Below, in pieces: positions 22,688 to 35,750 of a stretch of DNA of 64,000 nt (positions are counted from its first letter, which is position 1; each line of letters begins with the position of its first letter). The notes beneath the pieces are model-generated. The model made no database searches. It worked only from the letters and a program-made list of their open reading frames with translations, and was not told where the DNA came from. The stretch is from Paramacrobiotus metropolitanus. Its lineage: Eukaryota; Tardigrada; Eutardigrada; Parachela; Macrobiotidae. Location: contig NW_026570239.1 of the NCBI RefSeq assembly GCF_019649055.1, forward strand, positions 310,001 to 374,000. Reading direction: 5' to 3'. A program made the translations under genes and the position numbers.

Positions 22688-23424
22688 TTACAGCCTTTTT
22701 TAAGATTTATTTTCAGCTGACACTGAATGAGCTGTAGGAAGGAAAATTGAAGAAATTCTAACTACGCATTTGCAAATTTCTGCCTTCATATACTGTACTT
22801 CTGTCTCCTGGTCCTTTCGCCTGCCTATTTACACTTCAGATAGTACGGTACATCGTCTGGGCACTATACAGCACAATAATATTAATATGCTTGTTATTAT
22901 TCTTCATTTTGGAATTTTTATCTAAATAAATAGCACTTAAGAATTCGCTTCGTGTACGAATTATGATTACCACGCAAGCGTTGTTTATCCGTTTCAAATT
23001 TCATCAAATCTCTGTTATCAGAGTATTTCCCAAGACAAAAATTACCGCATTACTGCACTACAGATACTGAGTACCACACCTTGCGCTGACCGCATGAAAG
23101 CAACGCGAGCAGTCTAACAAAAGTTTGACCGTGTCAGCAAGTCATTCATCCATGAAACACCTGATGAAAAGGCATGCCGGTGAAATCATTTGTTTAAACA
23201 GAAACAAGCACATCCGCACTTGAGAAAACGGTGTTCAGCTGTCAGGAGATTTCCGCCAACCGGTTTCCATTCAGCAGCGGTAAGAAATATCCCAGTTCTT
23301 ATAAGCCGAGAAAAAAATTACCGGCAAACATAAAACTTCATCAACAGTATTTGACAAACGTTTGACTGGTCCATTTTTTTAAATTTCCATCATAAAAATT
23401 TTCGTTGAGCAACGGTCCTGAAAA
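22688..23424. other. Intergenic upstream of monooxygenase B
   Basis: AT-rich, with no gene or repeat seen. Presumed promoter and 5' UTR of the next gene. Confidence 0.45.
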
Positions 23425-26400
23425 ATGGATGTTTATTTTTTCGTCATTGTGCTGTGCTTGGCGGCTTTTGCACGTGGAATCCAGTTAAATCAAGTGAAGC
23501 GTCTGCCCGCGGCACAGTACGGGCAATCCGCAGGAAAAGGCATCGAGATCACGTGGGGCACCAATCAATCACACATTGAAGTGCAGTTGGCCTATCCGAC
23601 CCTCGGGTGGCTGGCCATGGGACTGTCACCCAACGGCGGAATGGACCAATCAGATGTGCTGTTTGGATACGTTGATGACCGTACTCATCAACCGGTTGTT
23701 CAGGTACAAACCACGTGATTTATTATAAATTTGCTACTATTATCTCAGTTCTCTTTTTTCATTTAATTTGGCTAAATCTTTTTTAATTTATTTTGATTTT
23801 TAAAAAAAATTTTTAACCGTTTCATAATAAATCCTTCGTTTTTTATGTTCTGCTTCAGATTTTCTTTTATTTCCATTTATTGATAGGATCGCTGGTTGAC
23901 AGCGAATTTGGCGCAAGGCCGGGTTCTTTTAACGTTGGATACGAAACAAGACTGGATGGCCGTGTCCGGCTCGAAGAATACCACGCACACGTTGCTGCGA
24001 GCCGTGCGGAAACTGAAGACATGTGATGCGCAGGATCGCAGCATAACGGTTCAACATAAATTCTGCTTTCCCAAAGTTTGTTATTTAACCGGAAAAACGC
24101 GTCTTTAATATGTAGGACGCGGATATGCCGGTGATTTACAGCTACAGTTTCCGGCAACCATTAGGTCCGAATGCCGTCGTCACCAAGCACGATGTCCGTG
24201 GCTCGGTAACGGTAGACTTCTTCCCGAAAGACTCTGACGAGACGCCGCCTCCGGAACCAGTCAGAAAGACACTGGAATTTCGTGCTAACAATGTAAATAC
24301 TGTTGCGTATATTAATATCCAACACCTACACAAAGGAAGAACGTTTCTACAGGTAAAGGTCACGAAAGGCAAACAGAACCAGTACTACTGCACGCTGAAG
24401 AGGATTCCCGATCTGGACAAGAAATACCACGCAATCGGGGTAAGTACAGTATAAATCTAAGAAACTCTGAAGCGAAATCTAATTAAATTAGAGACTGTTT
24501 TGTTGATTTCAGTATGAAGTGTATTTAAACCCGAAGAATCTCCCCTATCTACACCACATGGACGCGTATCTCTGCAACGGCCTTACGGCTGACCAAAAAC
24601 GACGCGAAACGTTTCCTTGCGGACCGGAAGAGGGGTCGCTGATTATGTCGGTCTGTAACGATTTCCTCGCTGGATGGCAATCTTTGACCAAAGTGAGTCA
24701 AAACCGTCGACGATTGCTGACGCGTCTGCAAAACATTTTCCGTGTAGACCAGTTATTATCCTCCCGAAGTGGGCGTGCCTTTCACACCGCAAATGTCAGG
24801 GCGGTATGTTGTCATCCAGGTGCATTACGACAACACAGACAACATCGGTACGGTAAAACTTCTGATGAATGTAATAAACCACAGAATAATAATAATAATA
24901 ATCGATTCCCTTACGATTTACAGTACCAAATTCATCCATTATTTTTATTTATTTTAGATATTTTTACATAATATTTAAATATAACACATCATTACACTAA
25001 GTTTGAATGGATAAAATTGTACTGCATGTAAAATAACTTATTATTTCATAAATTTTATTGGTTTGTGTAGAATTCAATGACGATTCTGGAATTAAATTCT
25101 TGCTGACGGATAGTCTGCGAAAATATGATTCCGGTTTGCTGACCGTTGGTGCCATGGACGAAGATCGTACGTTCAGTTTTCTTTTGACGACACTGAAGAA
25201 TCTCTTCGGTAGTGTAATTCGATAATTGTCATCTGCAGTGTCCTTTGCCATACCACCACGGCAGCCCGTTTTCCAGATGCAAGCGCAGTGTTCGGACGCT
25301 TGCACCCGCAAATACGTAAATCCCAGAAAACGGCCTTTCTTTTTCTAAAACATTGAAATTTGCTGCTGTTGTTTGCAGTTCCCGAAGGATGGAATTCGAA
25401 TTTATTCCAGCACTTTACATATGCACACGCGAGGTATTTTTTTACGGAAAATATTAAAATATTTGTTTGCACTGTTTCTGCTGTGGGTTTTCGGATTGGT
25501 GTGATTAGGTGTGGGCGCGGTGCTGCGGCATTTCCGTGGCCAGCGCGAATTCCCACCGATCGACGTGGACGGATCGTACGATTATAATCGTCAAGGCGAA
25601 CGACCCGTTACACCGCCCCGTCAAGTGCTACCGGTGGGAGAAACCATAACAATTGATCGTTTATCTTTCGGAAAATTCGCAATATTTCCCTTGCGTCATG
25701 TTAAAAATCCCAAATCAAGTTAATTTTAATTAACATTATTGCGTCATTGAAATTAGAATCAAATTTTCTCCTCATTACAGGGCGACCGCCTGGTGATGCA
25801 GTGTAATTACACAACCCTGAAAGACGCTGCGCCCGTATTTGTAAGTACAGTAATTAAACGGCATTGAAAATCCCTTAGCAATAAAATACCATGAAAAAAT
25901 TTGCGGCTAAAAAAATACAAGTTTTAGCAAAAACAATTTACAAGTATTGCATACTTCGGAGTGCAATTAAATGTTTGTTAAGCAAAATACATCTGACACT
26001 TTCCAGGGTGGCGAAGGCCTTAACGAGGAAATGTGTATGGTCTTCCTGAACTATTACCCAAAAAGCGGCCTGTACGACTGTGGTGCATCGTATCCATTAG
26101 CACGATTACTGCAGCGCGGACTGCAAATCGATAAACCAACGTATGCTTCACGAATCGAATTTAAAGGAACTCTTGCTTAATAACTGACGACCTTTCAGGT
26201 TGACAACGCTCGGGAAAACCATACCAAACGAGATGTTCAACCGATTTCTGAAAGGCGATCTGGAAGATGACGAACTAGAAATGGTGACAAGGCAGCTGAC
26301 CACTCCCGTAACCAATTACATTAAACAGACAACATGGACGCCGCAGAAGGTCAGCGCGTGGGAGGCCTTCTATTTCGACCGGGCCAGCTATGACGCGGTT

Positions 26401-26552
26401 TGCATTGGCGAAGTAAGTTTTTTTTACGTTAGTGTTGTACGCATTTTGTTATATATTTGTATGGTATCTTGTAGAACGGGCAAGATTTTATGGATGATCA
26501 TCCGCCGGTTATACGTCCCTATGTAGTCCAAAAGACGGAAGCCGGATGCTGA
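23425..26552 (+). CDS. DOMON/copper type II monooxygenase (DBH/MOXD1-like), paralogue B
   Basis: Fourteen exons, 607 residues: 23425-23703, 23887-24048, 24116-24292, 24353-24439, 24513-24692, 24748-24847, 25071-25166, 25239-25315, 25379-25433, 25509-25633, 25781-25840, 26007-26140, 26199-26412, 26475-26552. Every junction has the same phase as in A and C. It has a signal peptide (FFVIVLCLAAFARG), the DOMON motif MGLSPNGGMDQSDVLFGYVD, copper ligands YLHHM and IQVHYDN, HMHTR, and NEEMC. Exon 2 ends at a weak donor (GTTCAA) where A has GTAAGC and C has GTAAGT. AATAAA at 26591 lies 39 bp past the stop. The substrate is unknown. Confidence 0.93.
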
Positions 26553-27044
26553 TTTACTGTAGCTGTTTTATTTTGAAAATTTTCACTGTCAATAAAAAAA
26601 TACTGAGTGTTCTGAGAGCTGCTAAAAAACAAAAAACCTGGCTGATTCATGTTATAGAGACACTCTTTTTACCGCTGGACCAAAGAAGAATTTTCACGCG
26701 TTGGTTGTTTGTTTAAAAGCAACTTCGCAAGACGGGTTCTTCCACAAAACAGCGCTCATGCGCACTACACACGGCCACGGTAAATTCTCGCTGCTGTTCT
26801 TGGCAGATGACACTTGAACGCAGCTCACAAAAGCGTGAATGCCGACAAGAGGCTGACTTTCTGCTGAAGCGTGCATAATACCGGTACCGATCAAACAAAC
26901 TGGTACGCCAAGGAAAATCGAGCCGGCTGGAAACAGTTACCAGTCGTCTGCCGTTAACCGAACTCAGTAGGGAGGTTTATAACTCGGCAGAAGAACTCAC
27001 TGCCTGCTTGTTAAATCTAAGCAGTTAGAAAACAACTACAGAAT

Positions 27045-30014
27045 ATGGCGATATTGATTGCATGTATCGTGGAAATATTGTCGCTACTGTTTGTGGTGCA
27101 ATGTATTCAGCTGTCGCATCGGCAATCGCTCCCGCCGGCAACGTACGGTCAATCTGCCGGGAAACTCGTGGAGATTGCGTGGGGTGTCAATCAGACGCAC
27201 ATCGAAGTGCAGCTGGCTTATCCGACGTTAGGCTGGCTGGCCATGGGACTGTCGCCCAATGGCGGAATGGACCAGTCAGATGTGCTGTTCGCCTACGTCG
27301 ACGATCGGACCCGGGAAGTTGTCGTACAGGTACTCAACCGCTTAGGCAGGCTCCGCAACGCAGTTACCAGTTTTTCCGGACACTTTATTATTCCTTCCTT
27401 GTATATTTCGGAATGTCTATGCAGCAGTGGTATTTGAATTATTGGAGGTGTTTATCTGAAACGTCTTAGAATTTCCACCTTCTATCTAATAACTTATATT
27501 TGTATTTATTTGTTTATTAATTTCTCTTGTTAGTTTGGCACTGGCTTAAAGTATACTTTTATCGTTACCGTCGTTCTAGGCAGTATGATGCTCTCTTACA
27601 GGATCGCTGGATAACTGCGAATCTCGCACAAGGCCAGGTTAACCTGGCTTTGGACAAACAGCAAGACTGGATTATGGTCTCCGGAATGAAGAATGCCACA
27701 CATACCGTCATTCGTGCCACCCGAAAATTAAAAACCTGCGATAGCCAGGATAGAGCTTTCGGTGTAAGTTGAACCTGCAGGCAAAATCTTCTAACCTAAC
27801 TGTAACGCCTAATAGAGCGCCGCGGTACCGGTGTTGTACAGCTACAACTTCAAAACCCCGGCGAGCAAAACCGGGCCCGTCAGTCAGCACAACGTCCGCG
27901 GGACGGTCAGCATTAATTTCATCCCCAGTCAGGCTGACGACACCAAGAACAAGCCGGATCCGCGGGATATCAAGAAACGAATTGAATTCCGCGTTGACAA
28001 TGTGAATCCCATCTTTCTTCTACGATCCAAAAGTATTTTGTACGCATCTTGCTCGTTGCAGGTGCAAGTCGTTAAAGGCAAGAAGAACCAGTATTACTGC
28101 ACCATCTCCCAGATACCAGCTCTGGACAAGAAGTATCACGCTTACGGTGTACGTTGAGTCGTATTTCGCATCAAACCAATACGATAAATATTTTTACGAA
28201 ATTTTCTCAGTATGAGCCGCTGCTGAATCAGAGGAATCTCCCGCATCTGCACCATATGGACGCTTATTCCTGCGATGACAGCTTCACCGAGGACCAAGTG
28301 GACGGAAGAACCTTCCCCTGTGGACCGGAGGACGGGACTATCATCATGTCAGTGTGCAATAACCTCCTGGGCGGCTGGCAGTCCGGCACCGGGGTAAACC
28401 GGTATTTTATCAGCAGCAGTACGAATTTGCCGAAAATACGGGTTGATATTTCAGGCAACTTATTATCCGTCCAACGCTGGCCTGCCGTTCACACCAGATA
28501 TGGCCGGGAAGTGGGTGGTCGTCCAGATGCATTATGATAACAGTGACGACAGCGGTCAGTGTTATAAAATAGTCTTCAGGAGTGTGTGTTCTGCGAACTT
28601 TAATTCAACGCACGGACATTTCGACAGAATTTAGTGATGATTCTGGTATTCGGTTTCTGCTATCCGACAAACTCCGTCAGTATGATGCCGGGTCACTAAC
28701 CGTTGGTGCTATGGATATTGACTGTATGTACTGCCCATAAAATAATAACCACGGACGTGTAACGGCAGTTCATACTGGTACATCTCTGCAGTATCGTTTG
28801 CAATTCCGCCGGAGCAACCGGTGTTCAAAATGCAGGCACAGTGCCCGAGCGAATGCACTAAACGATACGTACGTCTTCCTTCCTCTAACTATAATAATTT
28901 CATTTATTCCGATGTTGGTGATTTCAAATTTTTAAAGCCAATTACTTATAGTTTCCCAAGGATGGAATCAAAATTTTTGGAAGCACGCTGCACATGCACA
29001 CTAGAGGTCAGAAAAATTACCAAATACTGCTGAACTGGCTGAATAATTTTTAGTATTTCTTTTGGCTTTTTCCTTTCCTTCCTTATGCAAGTCTGTATAA
29101 CGTATTTTTTTATTTGTAAATTGTTACATTTTTTGTAGGTAGTGGAGCTGTGCTGCGGCATTTCCGCGGCACTCGGGAATTCCAACCGATTGATGTTAAT
29201 CCCTCCTTTGACTATAATCGTCAGGGAGGAAGAGAAGTATCGCCACCGCGAGTTGTTTTGCCGGTATTAAATACCTGCACTAATTATCCCACAAATAACA
29301 AATTATTTCATTTCAAATAACCATTCTTTTTTAGGGCGATCGTTTAGTATTGCAGTGCAACTATACAACGATCAAAGACACCACTCCAATATTCGTAAGG
29401 AACGGGTTTGCTGAGAGTAGTAATTTAATGGATTTCTTGACGTCAAAATGCTTTCAGGGCGGCGAAGGGTCCGATGAGGAAATGTGCATGGTTTTCTTGG
29501 ATTATTTCCCGAAGAGTGACCTCTACGACTGCGGTGCCTCGTTCCCATTGATCAACCTATTGAGGAGCGGTCTGCAAATGGATCGCAACACGTAATGGCT
29601 TGATAAGCGTGTAACACGAAAACGATTTGATAATGTCCTGTTTGCAGTTTACAGCAATTAGGCAAAGCGTTGCCGGCCGCCACGATGCAGCGTTTACTCA
29701 ACGGTCAGCTGAACGATCGTGACCCGGAAGAGATCAAAGCGCGTTTGAAGGGACCGTTGACCACGTACATCGAGGATCAGTACTGGACGCCAGCTAAGGT
29801 CAAAGTGTGGGAGGACTTTTATTTCAACCGGGAAAGCTACGATGGCCTATGTATTGGCGCGGTAAGCTCGTTATCTGTAGCAAAAAGAATCATATATCAA
29901 CGGCGAAAACGCAATAATACCTGCAACATGTTTCAGAACGGAATGGATACTGTTGAGGATGATCCGCCACTGATTCGGCCGTATGTTGTACCCGCCGTTA
30001 AAGCCGAATGCTAA
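27045..30014 (+). CDS. DOMON/copper type II monooxygenase (DBH/MOXD1-like), paralogue C
   Basis: Fourteen exons, 613 residues: 27045-27329, 27602-27763, 27816-28001, 28062-28148, 28211-28393, 28455-28554, 28628-28723, 28792-28868, 28952-29006, 29139-29263, 29335-29394, 29458-29591, 29648-29861, 29937-30014. Only about 490 bp separate it from B, and the two are closer in sequence to each other than to A. It has a hydrophobic leader (LIACIVEILSLLFVVQC), the DOMON motif MGLSPNGGMDQSDVLFAYVD, HLHHM and VQMHYDN, HMHTR, and DEEMC. All canonical copper ligands are kept, so an active enzyme is expected. AATAAA at 30092 follows the stop. Confidence 0.94.
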
Positions 30015-30933
30015 TGGAGACACTGCCATGGCCAGGGACCTTACAGAAAATTATCCCATTATGTAACCTTATTATTAATTACTGCCGTTGGAATAAATCA
30101 CTGAAAGAAAACTACAGCGACTAGCATACCACTGCCTGTTAGTCTGTCACGGAACTGCATAGGCACTTAGCTAATGGTACCTTTGATTATTTCCTTTTAA
30201 GCCCTTACACTACAACAGTACCCGTTTTAAACAACAAAACAAATTTAAGTTCATGTTACGTTTGCACAAAAGGTGCGGTTCAAGTTAACAATTGTTCGAA
30301 ATTCAGCGATCTCAAATTTAATTGTTACATACAATAACACTATACTGTAATTAGAAAATACCGGAGTATTTTTTGCGAGGAATAGTACTGTTGTAAATTA
30401 AATATTGTAGAAAAAGGCAGGATGCAACGGCAGCAGCGCAGCCGCAGGCAGATTGTATGAAAACCGGCAAAACCGAAATACATTCATCTGGAATCCGTAC
30501 TAACTACGTACAAAACACCATAATACATATTAATTTTTATATCTGCATTGCATATCAATAGATTTGAGCTTGCAGCGCAATACAGATTTCGAAAATTGTA
30601 CTAATAAAAGTCAAAAAAGCACATTAATGATATTTTGGAAAATGGAAACGAACGCATTGAAATAATTGTTGTTTGGCAACCACTGCGCTTTCATCTTCGT
30701 TATACTAGCACTTTAATACAGCATTATTTACACGCAACATTGAATGGTGTTTGTATTTGTTTATGCTGTACAGCCGTTATTAGCATCACAAAAATGCATT
30801 TAAACAATGTGCAAAACGTTCTGTTATGGCGCTACTAAATCTTAATCTGCAAATTAATAAATTATCAGGTCCGGTAGAAACTGATCTAGCACATATGAGT
30901 TTTCCTTGGAACTGATCGCGGAACAGCGCGGCC
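30015..30933. other. Intergenic, AT-rich
   Basis: Holds the polyadenylation signal of monooxygenase C (30092-30097) and the 5' flank of the TMEM151-like gene. Nothing else seen. Confidence 0.45.
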
Positions 30934-32404
30934 ATGTCCGAGAATGAGCAGGCTCCGATGCCGAAGAAACGCGCCTCCCTGCTGCAACCCAGCAGTCGGC
31001 GCTCGCGTTCCGTACCCAGCCTGCAGTCGGCGCAGTCTCTAAAAGGGGCGTGCCGTGAAGCATGCCAGCGAAATCGGGACTGCGTTGTCCGCCAAGTGGC
31101 GCTCGTCGGCATCCTCGCCGGGATTGTTCTCCTGGTGCTGGGCATCGTTGTGTTTGATGGAGAAATGATCTACATCATCCTGGGCGGATGTTTTCTGGGG
31201 CTGAGCTACTTTTTCTACATGGTCAGCACGTTCTGCAATAACAGTTACCTCAAGTTTTTGAAAGAGGCGCCGGAGATGCACAATATCTTCGATCATATCA
31301 AGGAGGTAAGGGTGCGAAGAATTGGGCCGGACAGCGTTTTCTTGATTTGTACTTTCTCAGCGCCAATCAAAAATCAAAACTAAAAACTTATACACATACA
31401 AGTTATAACAATTAGGTAAGTATGTACAAGTAATAATTTTGTAAAGACTTCCTTACAAAATTCTCAAGGATTTCCACTACAATGATTCTCTGTTTATTTC
31501 TTCAAAATTTCTAGAAATTATTAATTTCGATTGAAATCTTATGGAAATTAGTTGTTTATACAGTGTACTCTGTGTACAGTACCTATGAGTTTAAATGGCG
31601 GAATTTCTCCATAATCTGTTGTTTTGCCCAAATTTTTGTTATACTAAGGTGTTGTTGTGCTGCGATTTTTTATTACCGAAAATTTTAATGTCATGTTTTT
31701 TGTGATTGATAATTCCGTGAAGCTTGAATTTTGATGGATCAAATTTCGCTACCTCGCCATTTCGTCATACGGAGTTTTGATTACTGTATTGCTGTATTTT
31801 TTATTATTAAATTTTTATTCCCCAAGCCACAGGAAAATAAAAAATGTTACCTTTGTAAATCATACAGGTACAGGACGCCCAGCCGCAGATTCGCTTCGAG
31901 ATGGAATGTTACCACAAGGAACTCCGGACCCGCCACGTCCGCCGGCGCGACACCTACGGGAACGTGCGCTGGGTGTACGAGACCTACAACGTCAGCGTCA
32001 CCAGCTGGGAAGGCTCCCGCTACCTGGCCTACACCGGCTGGTCGGATGCGTCCAACAAGGACCAGCTGGTGGCAGCCCGCAGTTTCGAGCAGGCCTTCGT
32101 GGACTTCTACAAGACGTACCAGTTGGTCGGCCCCAACGCCCACCAGTCCTTCCAGGTGCAGAAGATGCAGTTCATCATGGAGAACCAGGGCCGCGATCAG
32201 GCTTACAATTTCCGCGAGATCCTGGAGATCCCGGGTTATGTCGATCAGGCGCTGGCGGTTTTCGGGGAGAGTAAACCGTGCTGTATGAATTGTGGATGTT
32301 ATTCGTTAGCCAGTATTTTTCTCTGCGAGTTCTGCTGTCGGGTGTGTCTGATGCGGCGTGCGCCACGGGATACCTATACTTATACCAAATTAATCGAGCT
32401 GTGA
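30934..32404 (+). CDS. TMEM151-like membrane protein
   Basis: Exon 30934-31305 and exon 31868-32404, phase 0, joined by a GTAAGG...CAG intron, give 302 residues. A Ser/Arg-rich cytosolic N-terminus precedes two adjacent membrane segments (VALVGILAGIVLLVLGIVVF and IYIILGGCFLGLSYFFYMVS). The second exon has MECYHKELRTRHVRRRDTYG, then VYETYNVSVTSWEGSRYLAY and GWSDAS, which resembles the TMEM151 family pattern (CYH followed by a YxxxV strand and W.D.S). Near the C-terminus lie Cys-rich residues (KPCCMNCGCY, CEFCCRVC). The biochemical role of the family is not established. The call rests on motif resemblance only. Confidence 0.65.
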
Positions 32405-33202
32405 TGGCTGGTTAGCGTAATTTATTGTTTATTATTAATTTTTTGAAGTGTCTGTTACATTCGGGTCTTTTTATTAAGCGAATGCTTAAATGCTGTAGCT
32501 AATCAAAACAAAGCCGGAAGAAGCCAGATATGTTTGTAACCGGTCAAGATAAATTTTCCAGAAAAAAAGTGGGAATCCAAGTAAACGCATAGAGCAAGAG
32601 ATAACCAATCAGAATAAATTTTTATTTTTGGCAAGTTATTGTTTTTCTCAAAGTAAATTAAAAATAAAATTAACTTAAAGCCTACGCGAATCGTAACCAA
32701 TCAGAATAAATGTTGGAGTTGTCACAACAATAGCTTTGCGGTGCAAGGAAATGGATATTCGGTTCACCAGCTCTGATACCTTTGAGCCTGCAAAAAACTG
32801 GAAACCAGTCGTCACTTCCGTGAGCATGTTACAGCTTTTTATGAACGCACATGCCGGCTGTTTTATTTATCAGGAATCAACGCAGATCAACAACCAAGCG
32901 CTGACGATGAATCGCTCAGGTTTCGCGTCGGTAGCCGTGAACAAAACCGGGCACGGAACAAATTAACGACACTTCTGCCGATAGGAAATGAGATTGCCAG
33001 CTATCTGATTGTGGCAGCCCCGGTTATAACCGGTGCGCTGCGTACCCAATGCCGATCGTCTGTTTGCGGTTTTCTGTGTATATCGCGTTTAATACACTCT
33101 GCACTTCCTACTTTGTATGAGCAATAACTATCAGCGCGGCAGCAGGTTTGCTGCAGGCAAGATAACCAGTTAAAAGCCTGATAACAGCATTTCCACTTTT
33201 AA
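32405..33202. other. Intergenic with a short direct repeat
   Basis: AACCAATCAGAATAAAT occurs twice about 95 bp apart (near 32602 and 32697), each carrying a CCAAT box. No gene seen. Confidence 0.4.
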
Positions 33203-34030
33203 ATGGAAAGCAGTTGCAATAAGTCTGTTGTGGTTTTGCTTGTTGGTTATTTCTTATTAAGTGATTTTCTGTGTATAATTTCAACAATGCCAGCGCCCGC
33301 CCCACCTATGGCAGCCACCCACAACAAAATGGGCTACAGCATAGAAGCCATCGATCCTTACACCGGAATCTTTCTGCAGCGAATGCGCGGCGCCCGGAAA
33401 CCCGTCGCCGAGCTAGGCAGTGGCTTCGGAATCGTCACGGAGCACCTCCTGGCGGCTGGCGCCACCGTTATCGCCAACGACCTCTCGGCGGACAACCTCC
33501 GGGAAGTGGAGCAACGAGTTCCTGTCGAACAACGCTCCCGGCTCACCCTGGTTCCCGGAGACGCCACCCAGATGACTTTCCCGGATAACGGACTCTCCGG
33601 GATCATGGCCGGACGGTGGGTACACTTCCTGACCACACCAGAAGCCTACCGCGACTTTCTGGGGAAAGCGTGGACTTGGTTGGAGCCCGGCGGGGCGCTG
33701 TGTATCACGGTGCACACGATGAAGGCGTGGTGTCCACCGGAAGTGAACCAGGAGTACGAGCGGAAGCGGGATAGCGGCGTGGAATGGCCAGGATGGGTTA
33801 ACCGGACCATGTTGTATGAGGGGCTGACGGGCCGCGTTCCGGATTTGGTGTACGCCTTCCAACCGCAGGAGTTGAAGGCGTTGGTGGAAGCGGCGGGGTT
33901 TGTTGTAGACGATATTGGATTATATGGGCTGGCGCTGCCGAATCATCCGTCAACGGAGGACAATGATCTCGCCGAAGGGAATACGCTGGGATTGGTGGCA
34001 ATCAAGCCCATAGCGAATGCCATCACGTAA
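33203..34030 (+). CDS. Intronless class I SAM-dependent methyltransferase
   Basis: A single open frame of 275 codons, with no introns although most neighbours have many. From about residue 45: motif I VAELGSGFG, the acidic end of strand 2 in VIANDLSADN, VPGDATQMTFPDNGLSGIMA, then WLEPGGALCITVHTMKAW, as in Rossmann-fold methyltransferases of the small-molecule type. Two starts are possible. The ATG at 33203 gives a hydrophobic leader (VVVLLVGYFLLSDFLCII); the one at 33287 (MPAPAPP) gives a cytosolic protein. GC content is clearly above the flanks. AATAAA lies at 34247. The substrate cannot be told from sequence. The missing introns and bacterial-looking core raise the possibility of acquired origin. 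Confidence 0.82.
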   Translation: MESSCNKSVVVLLVGYFLLSDFLCIISTMPAPAPPMAATHNKMGYSIEAIDPYTGIFLQRMRGARKPVAELGSGFGIVTEHLLAAGATVIANDLSADNLREVEQRVPVEQRSRLTLVPGDATQMTFPDNGLSGIMAGRWVHFLTTPEAYRDFLGKAWTWLEPGGALCITVHTMKAWCPPEVNQEYERKRDSGVEWPGWVNRTMLYEGLTGRVPDLVYAFQPQELKALVEAAGFVVDDIGLYGLALPNHPSTEDNDLAEGNTLGLVAIKPIANAIT

Positions 34031-35594
34031 AGCAAACGATTTCCAGTGAAGGTTACAAAGGAAATGCCTAGTTTTAGCGCTTATGGTGCTAACAAATGCG
34101 CTTTTTGAAGTCGAAACGTGCATTTTATGCGCGTTGGATGGCTTTCTGTTGCATACGGCTTAACTAACACCTTTTGAATCTACTGGCATATTTGGTATTA
34201 AATTTTTTCATTCTGCGCTTGCTCTTGCTGCGCTGGTCGGAAATGGAATAAAACAGCGTAATCGAAGTCTATAAAAATTTTTAACGATAGCTACAGATAC
34301 ATAGAAGAAAATTACTGTAGTTTTGACTTATCACAAGTTCAACGAGTCTTACGAAAGTAATCTTCCATCTATCATATTATGAAGAAATAACTGAAAATTT
34401 ACAATAAAATAAATAATTTTTTATCTCCCCATGCAGGTGCAATCTTGAGGGAAGAGACTCTCTATACATGGCACTAAATTCATGTACAGCGAGAGGAACT
34501 TTCCCTTTCGCGCACTCCTAAGCCCCTTTTCTTAATGCTTTTTGACATTCTGAAGACAAATGATCTGCATACATAGGCGTGGTCCGCGTGGCATCCGTTT
34601 TCGTGCGCAACATCCGGTAGCCGAGTTATGAAGGAAACAAAAGTCTCATTATAGACTGGTTTCCTGCAAATTCTGGCCATAAATGGATTTAACCATGCAG
34701 ATCGTTCTTTCATCGATTCAGATTTCCGTGATCATTAAGATATTCATGAAAGGTAATCTCAATAACATTTAATTAGCGACCAGCGACAAAATTAATATTT
34801 GTTTAACATAATAACTCTATAAGGATTTCCTGTGTTTTCTACGGAGCATGTATTTTCTACGGATTTTCTGTGTTTTCTTCCTGTGCTGTCGGATAACTTC
34901 TTTATGAGCGTGCGGAGAAAGCGACATTTTTTATTATGGTTTAATGGATCAACGTCCGCACGCATTCAAGGCAGAGCTCTGTTCGAGGTGGCAGACACTC
35001 ACAATAACAACAACTCTCCAGTAAGCACAGCATTTAAAATCATGCTTTATACAAGAAGCTTACCAAGCCTTATACAGCAGCGTTTTAAACTTTGAAACTC
35101 ACTCTTCTCACTCACTCTTTTACAAACCCATTTGTTGGGCAAATCTCAGATTTTTTTCCCAATGTCTTTATTATAACTTTTACACAGTGGCGGTTAAAAT
35201 AAAAACCGAACGTGAAAGATCGAAACATGAATCTGCCGATTCACTACAGACCTTTCTTCCTCTTTGTCAGTATACCTTTCTCGACCTAGACAACTGCCTG
35301 GATTCCACAGGCGCCGCTCGTCAGTAATCGATGCACCATCACACGGCGTAATTGGAAGCAAGCGACTTTATTATTCGCTTGCTGCACTTGAGGAAAGAGA
35401 CACGACACTGACAACCGCCATAGATCAGGATTCACAAACTTGTTCTTTTATATCAAAGCACAGCCTGGAAGCGATTCCGCGTACGTGAACCAGCGTTTTT
35501 CGATATAGTGCTGAGTCGCTTGTCAGTCTTTCAATGATTCACAGTAAAAACATCGCATAATCGCCAAAATTTATTGTGGATAATCCAATCAGTT
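34031..35594. other. Intergenic, no gene seen
   Basis: Short frames only. It ends at the promoter motifs of the first copy of the unknown gene family. Confidence 0.45.
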
Positions 35595-35616
35595 GGCACC
35601 CGGATAACCGGAATTC
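35595..35616 (+). promoter_or_regulatory. Shared upstream motif, unknown family copy 1
   Basis: CACCCGGATAACCGGAATTC lies about 150 bp before the start codon. The same motif with small changes lies at a similar distance before all four family copies. A second shared block (TTCCGGCGCAA, 35643 on) follows. Confidence 0.6.
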
Positions 35617-35682
35617 CCAAGAAAACACCTTATACGTATTTCTTCCGGCGCAATTGACAGACACTAAACGGACAAAGACCAG

Positions 35683-35690
35683 TATAAAAT
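35683..35690 (+). promoter_or_regulatory. TATA box, unknown family copy 1
   Basis: TATAAAAT inside GACCAGTATAAAAT, about 60 bp before the ATG. The same GACCAGTATAAAAT occurs at the same place before copy 4 on the minus strand. Confidence 0.65.
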
Positions 35691-35750
35691 GGCTCGTATT
35701 TTGCTTGCTCATACACCCCTAATCTGAAGATTATATCGATCTTTTGCAAC

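Noticed and set aside
31777-32288. Long overlapping frames opposite or out of phase with the TMEM151-like second exon
   Set aside because: Arg/Pro-rich shadows of a GC-rich exon; the phase-0 frame from 31868 is the coding one.
34480-34713. Minus-strand frame of 77 codons
   Set aside because: No motif, no splice partners and no codon bias. Treated as chance.
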